The notes under the pieces are model-generated. The model did no database searches. It was not told where the DNA came from and worked only from the letters and a program-made list of their open reading frames with translations. Positions 49,993 to 62,185 of a stretch of 64,000 nucleotides of DNA are shown here, piece by piece. The stretch's first letter is position 1; the number at the start of each line of letters is the position of its first letter. Origin of the DNA: Monarcha castaneiventris obscurior (Eukaryota > Chordata > Aves > Passeriformes > Monarchidae); NCBI GenBank assembly GCA_026261815.1, contig JAMPIT010000174.1, forward strand, positions 12,090,001 through 12,154,000. Direction: 5' to 3'. Position numbers and translations under genes: made by a program.

Positions 49993-52900
49993 AGCATTTT
50001 ACAGCTCTAATCAAAAGATGCACGTCCCACGTTAAAAACAACAACGGCACAACACAGCCCACGACGTTGCTACCCACATAAATAACAGCTCCTGCCCGTA
50101 GCGCAATCCTCTTCGGGTTGTTCCCAGTTAAAAACAAGTAACAAAGTCTCCCACCAGCATAACTTTACCGCTGGAGCTTTTAAAGCCTTGTTAGGGAAGG
50201 TTGCTCTAACCCTCCCTCCTTCCCCACCTCCTGCACTACTCCAATTCAAGCAAAGAAATTCCTAGTAAAGCCCACTTCAACAATCAGTTCAAGACATGGA
50301 CGGGTCTAGAGGGGCTCATAAATTACACAGGAGTATTCTCTGAAGTGTTCTTGTAAGTTGAAAATGTTCCAAACCTTCTGATTTCTAGGACTGTGTGATT
50401 ATTTTAATATATTTTTTATGCAATCAAACTAGATAAAGATTTTTCTGTTTGTTTGTTTTGACAAAAGGACACACAGGATCCCCAGAGGTCTTTAAGGAGG
50501 TGTAAATACAAACATATAAGCAAACATAAGCTCTCCCCTCCCACATATCTGTACAAACCCCTTCTTGTGAGTGATGCTTTATTAAAATTTCCATGCTGTG
50601 CTGAATATCAGTGTAATGTGTATTTTGGAATGTAATGTCTTACACAGATATGTACCCTGTGTTACATTCCTGATGCAGCATTGACAGAAACACTGGCAAT
50701 CAGGCTTTGTAAAACATTGGCATCCTCAAAGAAGTGTGATGATCCCTCTGTATTTCATTCTATGGTTTTCCAGAGTGTGTGAGTACTTTATGCTGACTAC
50801 TGGTACTGTGGCATTTCAGTGAGAGTCTCTTCCTTCCTTTTACCACAATTTACTGTGGTTTAGAAACTAGTTATCTAGCCCCACTAATGGTGACCACACT
50901 ACACACTGGATTACACAAACACAGCATCTCTCTTCTGTGTTCAGACCTAGATACTAAACCAGCATTTAGGAAATAGTTTTAAATTTAAAAGTGAAGTTCA
51001 CAGTTGAAAAAGCGGGTGTCAGTATGGTTCTAATTAAAATGTAAAGACTTGTGCAGAACAAGGCTTGGCGCTATGGTAAAACAAGGGCTAAAATTCTGTC
51101 ATTGCTGCTTCCATTGCTTAATATTCACACACCAGTGGAAAAGAAGGGGCTTTTTCCCTCTCCTTTTTAACAAATTCTTCTGCTTCCTGAGCTTAATTCA
51201 TTAATCCTGTGGCATTGTATCTGCCAGATTCAGCAATTCTATTGATCAGCAGCATTGTTAAGAAAAAAAAATAAAAAAATAATGTTGATTTTGGTCATTC
51301 CCACACTTGTTATCCTGAGCATTTTCATGCTCCAGGCAGTGGATTAGAGCTCCGAAATGACAAGAGACGCCTGTCTGTTTTCCATGGATTACTTGCTACA
51401 GACATTCACTCTGCAAAGGAATTCATGTCACTTTGAGATTATTTGGAGAATTGGCCTAATGAATTATCCTTTTGTATTGAGCAAACAATTAGAAACAAAA
51501 CACAAAAGATGCACCATATTCGGGACTTTATAAAGCACATCATTTTACAATGATGTTGTTACACTCAATTTACTTCTAGTTGCATAAAGAAGGCATAGCT
51601 ACTTCTTTATTTTCTCATAAGGAGAAGATAGTACAAAGCTAAAAACCTGTCTTTCTCATGTAGAATGAATGTGTAACACTCCAGACTATTTTGCATCAAT
51701 CATATAAACAAACCACATTCCCAGTCAATATATATTTTCCCCAGAAAATCTATGGATTAGATACAATGAATACTAATTTATCCAAGATTGCATCTGAGAG
51801 ATAAAATACAGCATTATTTAAGGAGAGACAAGGGAGACGTTTTGCATCCTTCATGTGAGAGACCACACACTTTTTTGCCTTCCTCTGTGGGATATGGCAG
51901 ACCAAAGACATAGGGAAGGGTAAAACCTGATCCTTCTGCTGTTTAGCTCTAAGTAGTGCTAATCAGCTAGTCAGGAGAGCATATGCTACACCCCCTTATA
52001 AGGAGAGGGGCAATGGCAGCACTTCAGTGGTGCTTGAAGAGGCTTTATATCTCAAAGGCACCCATTGCCATATGGTGCTTCTGCCAAGGCAAAACTGGGC
52101 TTTGCTTGGAAGGAATGATTTGGCCAACACTCTTACAGCCGGTGCCAGAAATGTCAACTCTGGGAATTTAGGGTGGGCAACATCTCACTTTCAAATAACA
52201 ATCTATTCACCTTTTTTTCTTTGGTCTTTTGAAAGAGATCTAGCTGCTGAATTTAGAGAGAGGCAAAAAAGTAAAATCCAAACTTTCTCAGTTCCTAAGA
52301 TAATACCCTTTTCCCCTGAAGAAATGAAGACCACAGTTATTAACTTAATGAATTATTCCATTATTGGGAAGCAAGTTCAAAAGGAATAATAGTTCTTCTG
52401 CATCTTTTCCCATATTTGTTGCAGATTTTATTTTTATTTTCTGTAATGGTATTTATAAGACATTCAATATAGTGTTTTATGTTTCAAACCCCAGATAGGC
52501 CCTTGTGGGCTCTGTTTAACATTTCTGCTCTCATGCTGTGTTGCATTATGATTTGGAGTTTTTTTGTGCCACCTTCCAATATGTGCAGCAACTTCACATT
52601 GATAGATCCCACAAAACTTTATACTTGGATGGTTCTGGGCTTTCACTGTTGACCATCCATGCAGAATTACTCTAACAATCACTTACATGTTGGCATCATT
52701 TGGTGCTTCTCATTACTCAGAAATAGTATTACTTGACTCATGATTACTTCAAACCTTGTTGCTTGCTGTGATTTTTATGCTTAGAAACTCTTGAAAGCTT
52801 AACTGCTGTAAGAAAGTCGTTGGTGTGCTTTAGAAATGGACTTCTGTTTTCAGGATTGTTTCCTGTGTTTTGGATGAGTCATTACTTGTTTATATGGATG

Positions 52901-54163
52901 TGATCAGGTCTTTCTCAGAACTACGCGGGAATTACCAGAATCCAGTTTTGACACTTGGTACTAATCCAGTAATCTTTGAGACAAAGATTTCTTGAGTAAA
53001 GTGTGCAATTTCTGACTAAAATCTGAGGAAAAACCCAAAACTTCTCATTCTGCATCCGATTGCTAAAAACCTCCTTAGAGAGTGCACTCATGCAGGAAAT
53101 GTGAAATCTTAACTCAAATACACTCCTGGCTGTTTTTGTCTATAGCAAGTGAATTGCTTGATAAGCAGAATATTTGCCATTCTGCAAAGGGTCCCTTTGA
53201 AATTCACGAGTTGTGTATATAATGATACTTTGCAAATGCTTTCAAATAACTGGATCATTATCGGTCCAAAAGGAGGCTTAGTTTAGAAAACAATTTTGAG
53301 TGCGTTTTTCATGGGATGTGTGAGAGACCCAGAATGCAGTGTCATAACCCAGTGACTTCAGAAGCAAGATCTCCTGTAAGAATATCCAGACATCATCTAC
53401 CACATTTTACTCTTATGTCACAGGTTGCCACTCTCTCATGTGGGATGCTACAAACTTATCGTGGGAACATTCTAGAAACATGATGAACAAGAATGTTTAA
53501 AAATTATATTTTTGGGCACATGAAGGGGGTTGTTTTACACACAGTTGCAGTGCACCTGCTAATGGAGTAAAAAGAATCAAGTGGTGTTGGGGAAAAGCAA
53601 AAATGCCGAGGAACTTCGAAGGTTGGCCTCTCTCCTGAAGGCAACATGTCATGAAGCTCTACCTCTGAAGTTCAAGTCCTTTGCCTATATATGACAGGAG
53701 TCTAAACCTGGAATTTATTTGACATAAAGTCTTTTGCTGACACAGTTGTTCTCTTTTTATCATGGAAGAAAAAGAACGAAAAGAAGAAAACCTATAAAAG
53801 GCCTATACAGTGAAGAAAAATGCTTCTGATAGCCAGACCTGCTGAACTGGATATCAGCTATTATTTTTACAATGTTGATGATTATATCACATTAGCTCAA
53901 GAGGTTATAAGTATCTGTTTCCACCTGTTTTTTAGGGGATTGAAAATTCTGTTGAGTGGCACTTTTTGAGTTCTGAAGCAACCACAGAGCAAATTTATTT
54001 AAAAATGCATCAACGGAAAGAGATGTGCAGGTGTAGAGTTTAAAATTTTGTCAAATTGGAGTTGCCAAATCACAGGCTTGCATTTAGATCTGGAAATATT
54101 CTTGCTTGTGGAAGTAGTCATCTTTTCCCAGCACTCCCTTGGGCTTTGTTGCATTTGGTAGCC

Positions 54164-54513
54164 TTACTCAAATCTCCTCAATCTACATAAATCACACCAT
54201 TTCTTATTATTGAATGTGATTGGGCTGCTAACCACACTAGTCAGTATCTGCATTCTCTCAATAACACTGCATCTTACCATCTTGTCACAATCAACTTTTC
54301 CTTCATTTCTCAGGACTAATGAGACTGTACTCTATGTGATGCTAGTACTTTTGGCAGCATAATGGGATCTGTATCAGTATGATGTGTTTTATTCACAATG
54401 CTTTCAGGTCTATTAAACACCTCATCAAACTCTTCAAAAATTTTCTTTGCATCCTGTTCTGTAGACAGGTTGCATGCCTGTCTGAACAGGAAAATTTTCA
54501 GATTGCTCTTCAA
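54164..54513 (-). mobile_element. Ty3/Gypsy-like pol relic (start of reverse transcriptase), frameshifted
   Basis: Two consecutive minus-strand frames resemble the protease-RT linker and N-terminal RT region of Ty3/Gypsy LTR retrotransposons. The first frame (54319-54513, 65 codons) has an acidic EEFDEVFN segment, a His-His/Asp-Thr-Asp segment, and an HRV motif where Gypsy elements have YRVP. It stops at a TAG (54316-54318). The second frame (54167-54316, 50 codons, stop TAA at 54164) carries a VIE motif, SSPI, and a Lys-Lys-Trp...Cys...Arg-Leu segment corresponding to the conserved SPxVxVxKKDGxxRxCxDYRxLN block, with the Asp-Gly lost. The order and spacing of these matches in two frames are what make the case. 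I see no LTRs, catalytic YIDD box, RNase H or integrase around it. It is non-functional and old. This is from memory of family motifs, not a database search. Confidence 0.55.
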
Positions 54514-57500
54514 ACCTAAACAAATCTTTTCTATTCCCTTGGCCTCTGCTGCCTGATGTTCATCTCAGACACAGATGTACAGCACCTGTGGTATCCAGAG
54601 CCAAGGTAACCCACCTTAACAGCTCAGTGCCAGGCATGTGACTTTAATAAGAATTACAAAAAGTTTATTTTCCCCAATCCCTGGTATGGGTCAGTAGCTT
54701 CTGTTTTCAATGGATTAACTCCAGGGTACTCATGCAAATTGCACAAAACTTCCAAGTCTTTTAACTTCCAAGCACAGAGACTTCTGTCCCTCTAATTGCT
54801 CCTGTTTATTGGCTGTTGGGCCTTCATTGAGGAAATACTGGACATATGGTTTTTTTACAGGAGATGAGGGAAATGCAAAGAAATATTTGATGTTCTAATT
54901 CTTCAGAAAAAAGCCAATTTAAGAAAAATCAAGGGAAAGGGAAAGGGAAAACCAAAGAAACAGCAGCTATGAAACTTTTGGCTCCTTAAATCCTGTTCCA
55001 GGCCTGATGCATTTAACTTAGTTGGGGGAAGTCTAATCAAGCCGGAAGGCCTCCTCCCAAATGACCAGCTGCAGAATCACTTGCTCCTCTATCCCAGCAG
55101 ATTTAATGCTTGGTGGTTATCTGAAAAGACAGATAATAAACCGGTTCTGTCCTTTTCTCCACCATTGGCTGTAGAGAAAACTTGCAAGGTGTATTATACA
55201 CAAATGAATTACACATTCAGCTATTTTGGCCTTCAAATGCAATTTTGGCTTTTATTGCCCACTTTTTTTCTGAATTGGAACGACTGATAATACATAAAAT
55301 ATTTTCCTGCAAAAAAACCAACAAGCCGCTATGATCACAAAAATAAGACATAGATCAGGTCAGGATTTTCTGCTTGTCTTTGAAAGTCCTCTGATGTTCT
55401 GATTTGCATCTTTAGATCCCTGTATACCTTTCAAGGTCTGATCCTAAGGGATTTCCCCAAGGCCACACACTAAGGCATTAACATGGCGGGAAATTGATCC
55501 CGCATTTCTCAAGTACTATGCCAACAGCCACATCCTTACCTCTTCATTTGTCATAGTATGCAAGTCATTCCTGTCAACCCTAAAAGTCCCTCCTTATCAC
55601 TCCGTATACAGAAAATCCCCAGTTCTATTGTATCTGGGATTCATCATGGCCAACCTTTTGGCCCTATGTAATTTTGCTTAGTAACATTTAGTGCCAACTG
55701 TCAAAGGCTTGAAAGACACAACACTATCTTTTGTGCCACCCATTTATCACAGGCTTTTAAATAGTCCAGGTGAATTGCAACAAACCACAAACTGAAACCG
55801 TGTGCAGCATCTGCTATGATCTTCATTCTTTTCTGGACCTTTCTTCTATTTTTTTCTTTTTTCTTGTGCTGAGTGGGTCATTATTATATGACAAAGATTT
55901 AAAAGCAACAGAAACATAACCACCGACTGTCATCTTCATATGTATTCCCTATTTGACTTTCTAGACTGGAAAACTTTTTAATGAGGATGCTTTTTTTTCA
56001 CAGACGATCTGCAAGTCAGATTCTGTTGAACAGAGTGTGTGGGTGCAAATTGTCTTTGGAAGATCAAACAATATCACACAAACATAGGGGCTAAAGAGTC
56101 AGTTTATGGCTTCTGATGTCAAAACTGATAGGTATTTAATCACTGCTCAGATACCTGTGGAAACTGGGAATGGTAAGTAAACTGTGATAGCTTAGGAAAA
56201 TTTGGTTGGGCTTTCAATAATTTGACCTCTGGGAATGATTTTAGAGTCAGCAATATGTACAAGTGTGTGCTAGAAGAGGGGAGAGGGGAATTCAAAGAAA
56301 AACAAGCTCTAAGAAAGCATTAAATAACTCTCTCTTTCCCTCGCAGAATGCCCAGTGAATAGGGATATCAGCAGGGGAGGGGAACTTTATCCCTCCTCTA
56401 GTTTGCACTCGTAACTATTTCAGAAAATCTTTACACTGCATTATTTTTCTATTTGCTTTTTTGACATCAGACTTCATAATATTTTAGATAGGTAAATATA
56501 GACATTGGAAAGAAAGATTCCTTCTCTCTCCTGAAGTGTTGAAATCCAAAACAAAGTTAGGATGGAGCTGAACCAGTCAGTCACATAAATCTTGTTTGTG
56601 GAAATCCAAATGTAGGTTGGACACATGCACACACATATAGCATTAGAGCAATATTTTAGGAAAATAACTGAAAACACAGCTTCGTTTCTGTTTACTGGGC
56701 ATTCTAGAAATAACTAGCTACTTTGACAATTGTATGTGCATAGAGAGAATAACTACAAAGAACATCAGGTAATCAAACGAACATTCCTGACTCTACAATG
56801 AGGATTTTTGCACCAGTACTTGGTCTTGGGGAAAGTGCAGTCAAACACAAGTCTGAACAGTTGCAGTCTCCCTTCCCTTTTTTTCTCTTCAGGCAGGATA
56901 TGAAGTGCAGTTTCAGTGCTCAGAACTCCCTGGAGCATCTCACCCACTGACCAGGGACTAACAGCAGCGGTAGAGGTGGTAAAAGTGGCAAAGGAAAGGG
57001 AACATATGGCCAGATGTAGGGAATAGTGCTGCACCTGACACCTTGTTGGAGATCATATGATAGTGGGGATCTGCTGACACTGCGTAACATCTTTTTGCTC
57101 TCTCAGAGCCTGCCCTGTTCCCTGTAACTGAGGAGAAGGAAAGACAAAGATGCTGGTACTGCCAGTAAATATCTCCCACAACAATGGGAATTCTTGATTC
57201 AGGACCAGAATTAGCTACTTAGCAACACCTTAGGGACTTGTGATCAGACTAGGAAGGAGAAAAATTATATACGAATAAGCCAGCTTTTCTGTGCATGCAA
57301 AAGATATGTTATATTATACCGAAATAGTTATGGAAAAAGGCTGGACTCATATAGGCACACTGTGTATCTATATATATACACACAAAGACAATACATGTTC
57401 CATATTGATAGTATAACATAAAATTAGCATAATTAGTCATTTTCATTTCTCCTGGCATTTTACAGTATCTCACAGATTAATCCCTCAGGTTTTCTTTTTT

Positions 57501-60500
57501 GCTGTTTTTTTTTTCTTTCTGTTTAAATCTTATAGCATCATGTACTAGTTTAATGAATCTCTCAGCCAAATTCTTAAATATCTTAATTATTTCTTAAAGT
57601 TTACCTATCAAATTTTTAAGTTATAAATGTGTCTGCGAAGGTTGCTTGTCTTCTTTTTTTTTTTAATGTTTGTCTCTACCTTCAAGTGAAACAGAACAAA
57701 AATATGTCCATAAAGACAAAAATTCCATTGTTTATACTGATCAGCACAGACTAGGCAGTGAGGGGGAAAAAAATCGAAGCATCTGTTGAATACAAATGAA
57801 GGCAGCAGGTTGGTGTGTGAGTTCTTAGGTTTTCTGAAGCTACTTGTCATCTGCTTTTAGTGACTGAAACCTCACTCTGCTCCTCTCTCCCCTCCACCAC
57901 AGGACAAAGCTAAGGAAAATACTGTCACTCCAGGAAGGTTACTGAACATGAAATTGCAGAATGTGATGCATGCAAAAACTGTCTTTTCCCATTTGCAGCA
58001 GTGTTCCACATCAGACTTAAGTTTGCCAATGACTTTGTTCTAAAAACACCCATTTAGCTGCTGATAAAGAGCCTTGAAACTACTTGTGTGATGTTGCTAA
58101 CAGGGAACAGTGTGCCTAAGCCTAGAATTAGTTTCCTTAAAGATTTTATTGTCCTGACAGACCCAACTGTTAGGAGAGCTGCCTTGTGCCCAAAAGGTCT
58201 ATTTTGTGCTTCAGCAACAGCGGCTTTCACAATAAATTGGGAAAATTGGAAGGATAAGAGGAAAAAAACAGCACGCCATACTTCAAACAAATCTTGCTTC
58301 CCATTTTTCTTCCAGAGTGTTGAACAATACATGATATCATATGATGTTTGGTAATTCTCCCTTCTCTATTTTGATGGGAATAAATGGGTTCTATTTCTGA
58401 GAAAATGTATTCAAGCCAAATTTTACTGTCAGTTACCCTGATGTCAGTCGCTAGCAAAAACAATTCAAATGCAATTCCTCTGGATTCACACTGATGTAAT
58501 GGAGAGCAGAATGTAGTGCTTGAAAAAGCAGCTGTCACCTTATGGAAAACTTATGAAATATCTTATTTGGAAACAAGTGCTCTTCTGTGCAGTTTATTTC
58601 CCTGTACTTCTTTTCTTCTGGTCATTTTTTGTGAAGGCAGTGTTTTAAAACAGAATCACTCTTGTTTCCTAAGAATTTATCTGCTTCTGCACTTATTCCC
58701 CACCTGACATCATAATCCTCTGGTTGTGATATAATAGTCATTTTTACAATGACCAATTGTGATTCTACAAGCTGGGCTTAAAATCTAATCCAAAAAATGC
58801 CTTTTACTCTGATATCTTACATAACGTCATATCAAATTTTGTCTCAAGAGATAATAATTTCAACCAAGTGACATCAATTAAGTTTTCATACAAGGGAGTG
58901 GTACACTTGGTATAACTCCTTAGAGATAAATTCCTCCAGGCTTTACAGTTTTATGATTTGACCTTTAAAAATATTTGTACTTTCTGCCCAATGCTTGGTG
59001 ATACAAGTCTAACGATTCTGCTGAAGAAGAAAACATTGCATATACAGTTCAGTCCAGTCTCCCATGGAAGTTGAATGTTGCAACAAACAGAAGCTTAAGG
59101 AAAAGAAAATCAAATGCAAATATATTTCTCATGAATTGTTCAATGAATTTCAGATACCATAGTGATTTATGTGAATAACTTGAAAAGCAACATCCCTCTT
59201 GACAAGCGATGAGTGAGTACCCTTCTAAAGTTTGCAGTCTTATGTTTGAGGATACAGTTTCAGCCTGTATTTTTGCTCTGAAATTCAGTGGTTTCTCTGT
59301 TCATCCTACCATCTTTGGCAGCTTTAACTGGAGTTATTCATAGGTTTCAAATTATGCACATGCTTTGCTGGATCTGCGCCCATGTGTGTTGAAATTTTGT
59401 AAAGAGTAGGACAGACAGCACAATCCAGAATCAGGGAGAGCCAAGTTTTGTTCTCTAGCACACTTCAAACTTTAAGGAAGGACCTCCGGGAAAAATAGGT
59501 ATCTAGGGAAGCAAGTTATCAGATGCTGCATAAACTAAATCTTACCTTCTTGACAGCTGATAACACTTGAAAATTGAAGACTGTGCTTAAACTTAAGCCT
59601 GCTGTTTTTAAGAAATATTAAACTCTGGTTGGTTTAAATGACTGGATTCCAATGTTTTCTTCTATAACAGATATTTCTAAGGAAATTACTTCCTTTATTA
59701 AAATATTCTGCTTTTTATAAGACACTAAACATACAAATGGACACATGAAAGAACTAAACTAATATTTTGTTAATAGCCTCTACTGCAACTGCTATTTCAA
59801 AGTTATTATTTCTCATTAAAGATCTCCCAAGTTTCCACCCTTCCAATAGTTTTATCTTGCAAAGTCAAGAGAACTCTGGCTTGTGAAGAAATTATTTTCT
59901 TCTTGGTAAAATAATCCATCTGGAGTGCCCAGCTACAGGACTGTAAAAGTAAATTTCTCTGTGCTATCATCTCCATGAAAGCCATGTGCACACAAGATGA
60001 GTCTTGTACACCGGAAGATGGATCTCTGATGACATGAATTAGTACATAGCATGTGTTGCTTTGGAAAACTTTGTTTCATATTGAACACTGGTTGATGATA
60101 CTCTCCAGTAATATCACATTACGAAACTGATTATAAAAATACCACAACCACATTATGGATAAAGTTATTATCCATTCTGTTCGCCACACCAATGCCTTAC
60201 CATGCAAATCCATCCTAGATTTATTGACCGCAAATTATCGTATATGTGAAATAAATGAGTTGGAGAAAGAAGCATATCTTTATGGCTTTCAGCACATCTC
60301 CAGTGGAATCAGCATGAAAAACGCAAAAGCTATTTCACTAATCTATTCCAACATTTCGTATCTGCAACAGCCACTGCCTCAAAAGCCGTATTTCTTCACT
60401 GATCGTGTTTTCAAGACTCCTGAAACAAAGGTTTCAAAGTATAGTTTAGGATAGAGATTAAGTTGTTTGCTTGTTTGTACGTTTCCTCTATTTTTTAACA

Positions 60501-61657
60501 TATTGTATAGGTCAATTACTGGAAAGGCAAAGTTTGAGATGGTTACTGTTGTTATTGCATGAAATTGATCTGGGCTCCAGCCAAACTCGTCTCATTCTCG
60601 TTAAGGTGGAGACACTCAGATGAAAATTAAGATCCTCCTAATGAAATACACTGGAGAATTAAGTTACAAGTGGAAGGACACATTACCTTATTTATCTAGT
60701 TGTGCTTGCGTGATTTGCTAGACCAGCCATAATGACAAATGTTCCTTACGCAATCTATTTTCAAGACTATTTCCATTAAAAGTAACATGATTGAGTGGAC
60801 TGCTTTGCTCATAGTTGAGATATGCTCCAATGTTTAACTCAAACCAATTAAACTGTGTTGTTTTAAAGCAATAAAAATGGTTCTGTAATTGCCACATGTT
60901 CTTCTCTGCCATTTTAAAGTCTGGAGGCTAGGAAATAGTTTGCAAGTTTCTGTGCACGCTATTTCTTCCCTCACACATTTGACCTCAATTTTATCTTGCG
61001 CTGATTTGTGTTATAAAACATTCTAGAGCTTTTGAGTGTGTGTGATAGTAGTCCTTATTTATCTTTTCCTAACATTTGGAATAAAGATACCTAAAGTGAT
61101 ACTATTATTGTTACTGTTATTTATTTCAAGCATTTTTCTTGCTTAACATTATCAGGCTTGTACCTACCATGTTACAGGTAAAAATGCCTGAGCAGCTACA
61201 TTAAGACAAAGTAGTTGCTCACAATCACATCATTGACATCCTCTTGCTGGCAGTTGAGGAATGTGTTACATAGGTCCCTTTGACACATCTGCTCTTGTGC
61301 AATATGTACCATCATGTTCAAAAGCATGTATTAATTCTGAGTGCCTCCATCTGACCCAAATTAAAAGATCCTGAATTTGAAGTAAGGGGTGTCCTAAAAA
61401 CTGTTTTTGATAGAATGTTACATTTGGAGACAAATAAATTTAGGTACCATTTCTGGAAACCTCTTGGAAAGCATTAATTGTGGGTTTAAATTTTGTGAAT
61501 TAAGCTATTTAAAATTCTGTCCTATGGGGTCTTATGCATGCAAGCAGACAAATAAAGAAAGGTCTTCTTTTCAATACCTGAAATTACAAGGAACATATTT
61601 CTCTTTGGACTTTTGATACCTTCTGTGGAAACCTTCCCTTTGCATTCATAAGTTTCC
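54514..61657. other. SEMA3A 5' flank, middle; no gene seen
   Basis: AT-rich DNA between the Gypsy-like relic and the CR1 copy. It includes a short (GGGAAA)3 run near 54933-54951 and short TA-rich stretches near 57366-57385. No exon, RNA gene or further mobile element was recognised. An upstream non-coding SEMA3A exon could lie here but cannot be identified without transcripts. Confidence 0.6.
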
Positions 61658-62185
61658 TTGTGTGGGGTTTGTGAGACCCCACCTGAGTGTTGCATCCAGC
61701 TCTGGGGTCCTCAGCACAAGAAGGACACAGACTTGTTGGAACAGATTCAGAGGAAGGCCATAAAGATGATTAGGGTGATGGAGAACCTCTCCTATGAGGA
61801 AAGACTGAGAGAGTTGGGATTGTTCAGTCTGGAAAAGTGAAGGTTCCAGGGAGACCTTATTGCAGCCTTCCGGTACCTAAAGGGGCTACAAGGGAACTGG
61901 AGAGAGACTTTTCACAAGGTATGTGGTGATAGGACAAGGGGGAATGGCTTTAAACTGAAAGAGAGCAGATTTAGGTTGGATATTAGAAGGAAACTCTTTG
62001 TGATGACAGTGGTCAGGCACTGGATCATGTTGCCCGCAGTTGTTTCAGATCCCTGAAGGTGTTCAAGGTAAGGTTGGATAGTGCTTTGAGCAATCTGGTG
62101 GAAGGTGTCCCTGCCCACAGCAGGTGCATTGGAACTAGATAGTCCTTTAGGTACCTCCCAACCCAAACCATTCTATGATTCTATA
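61658..62185 (+). mobile_element. CR1 LINE 3' fragment with end of reverse-transcriptase ORF
   Basis: This is a 5'-truncated CR1 in plus orientation. Its first part (61658-61840) still reads the carboxy-terminal end of the CR1 ORF2 protein, with LWGPQHKKDTDLLEQIQRKA and LSYEERLRELGLFSLEK, typical of CR1. An in-frame TGA replaces the expected continuation after LEK. The 3' UTR follows (GACAAGGGGGAATGGCTT, GGAACTAGATAGTC, CCAACCCAAACCATTCTATG) and ends in the characteristic ATTCTATGATTCTAT. It is better preserved than the copy at 10975. It lies in the 5' flank of SEMA3A, about 12.5 kb upstream of the start codon, and cannot be active. Confidence 0.93.

Larger units (their letters stand above)
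49729..54163. other. SEMA3A 5' flank, proximal; no gene seen
   Basis: Apart from the A-rich and T/G-rich tracts near 49764-49992, I see no repeat family, exon or RNA gene. The stretch about 51170-51500 is rich in homeodomain-like TAAT/ATTA and SOX-like ATTGT motifs and is discussed as a possible enhancer. An open frame of 120 codons at 52027-52389 (+) has no recognisable motif. Confidence 0.6.

Noticed and set aside
53600..54060. Continuation of the Gypsy-like element (RT active site, RNase H) downstream of the relic
   Set aside because: I read the minus-strand frames for YIDD-type, RNase H and integrase motifs and found none convincing, so I limited the call to 54164-54513.
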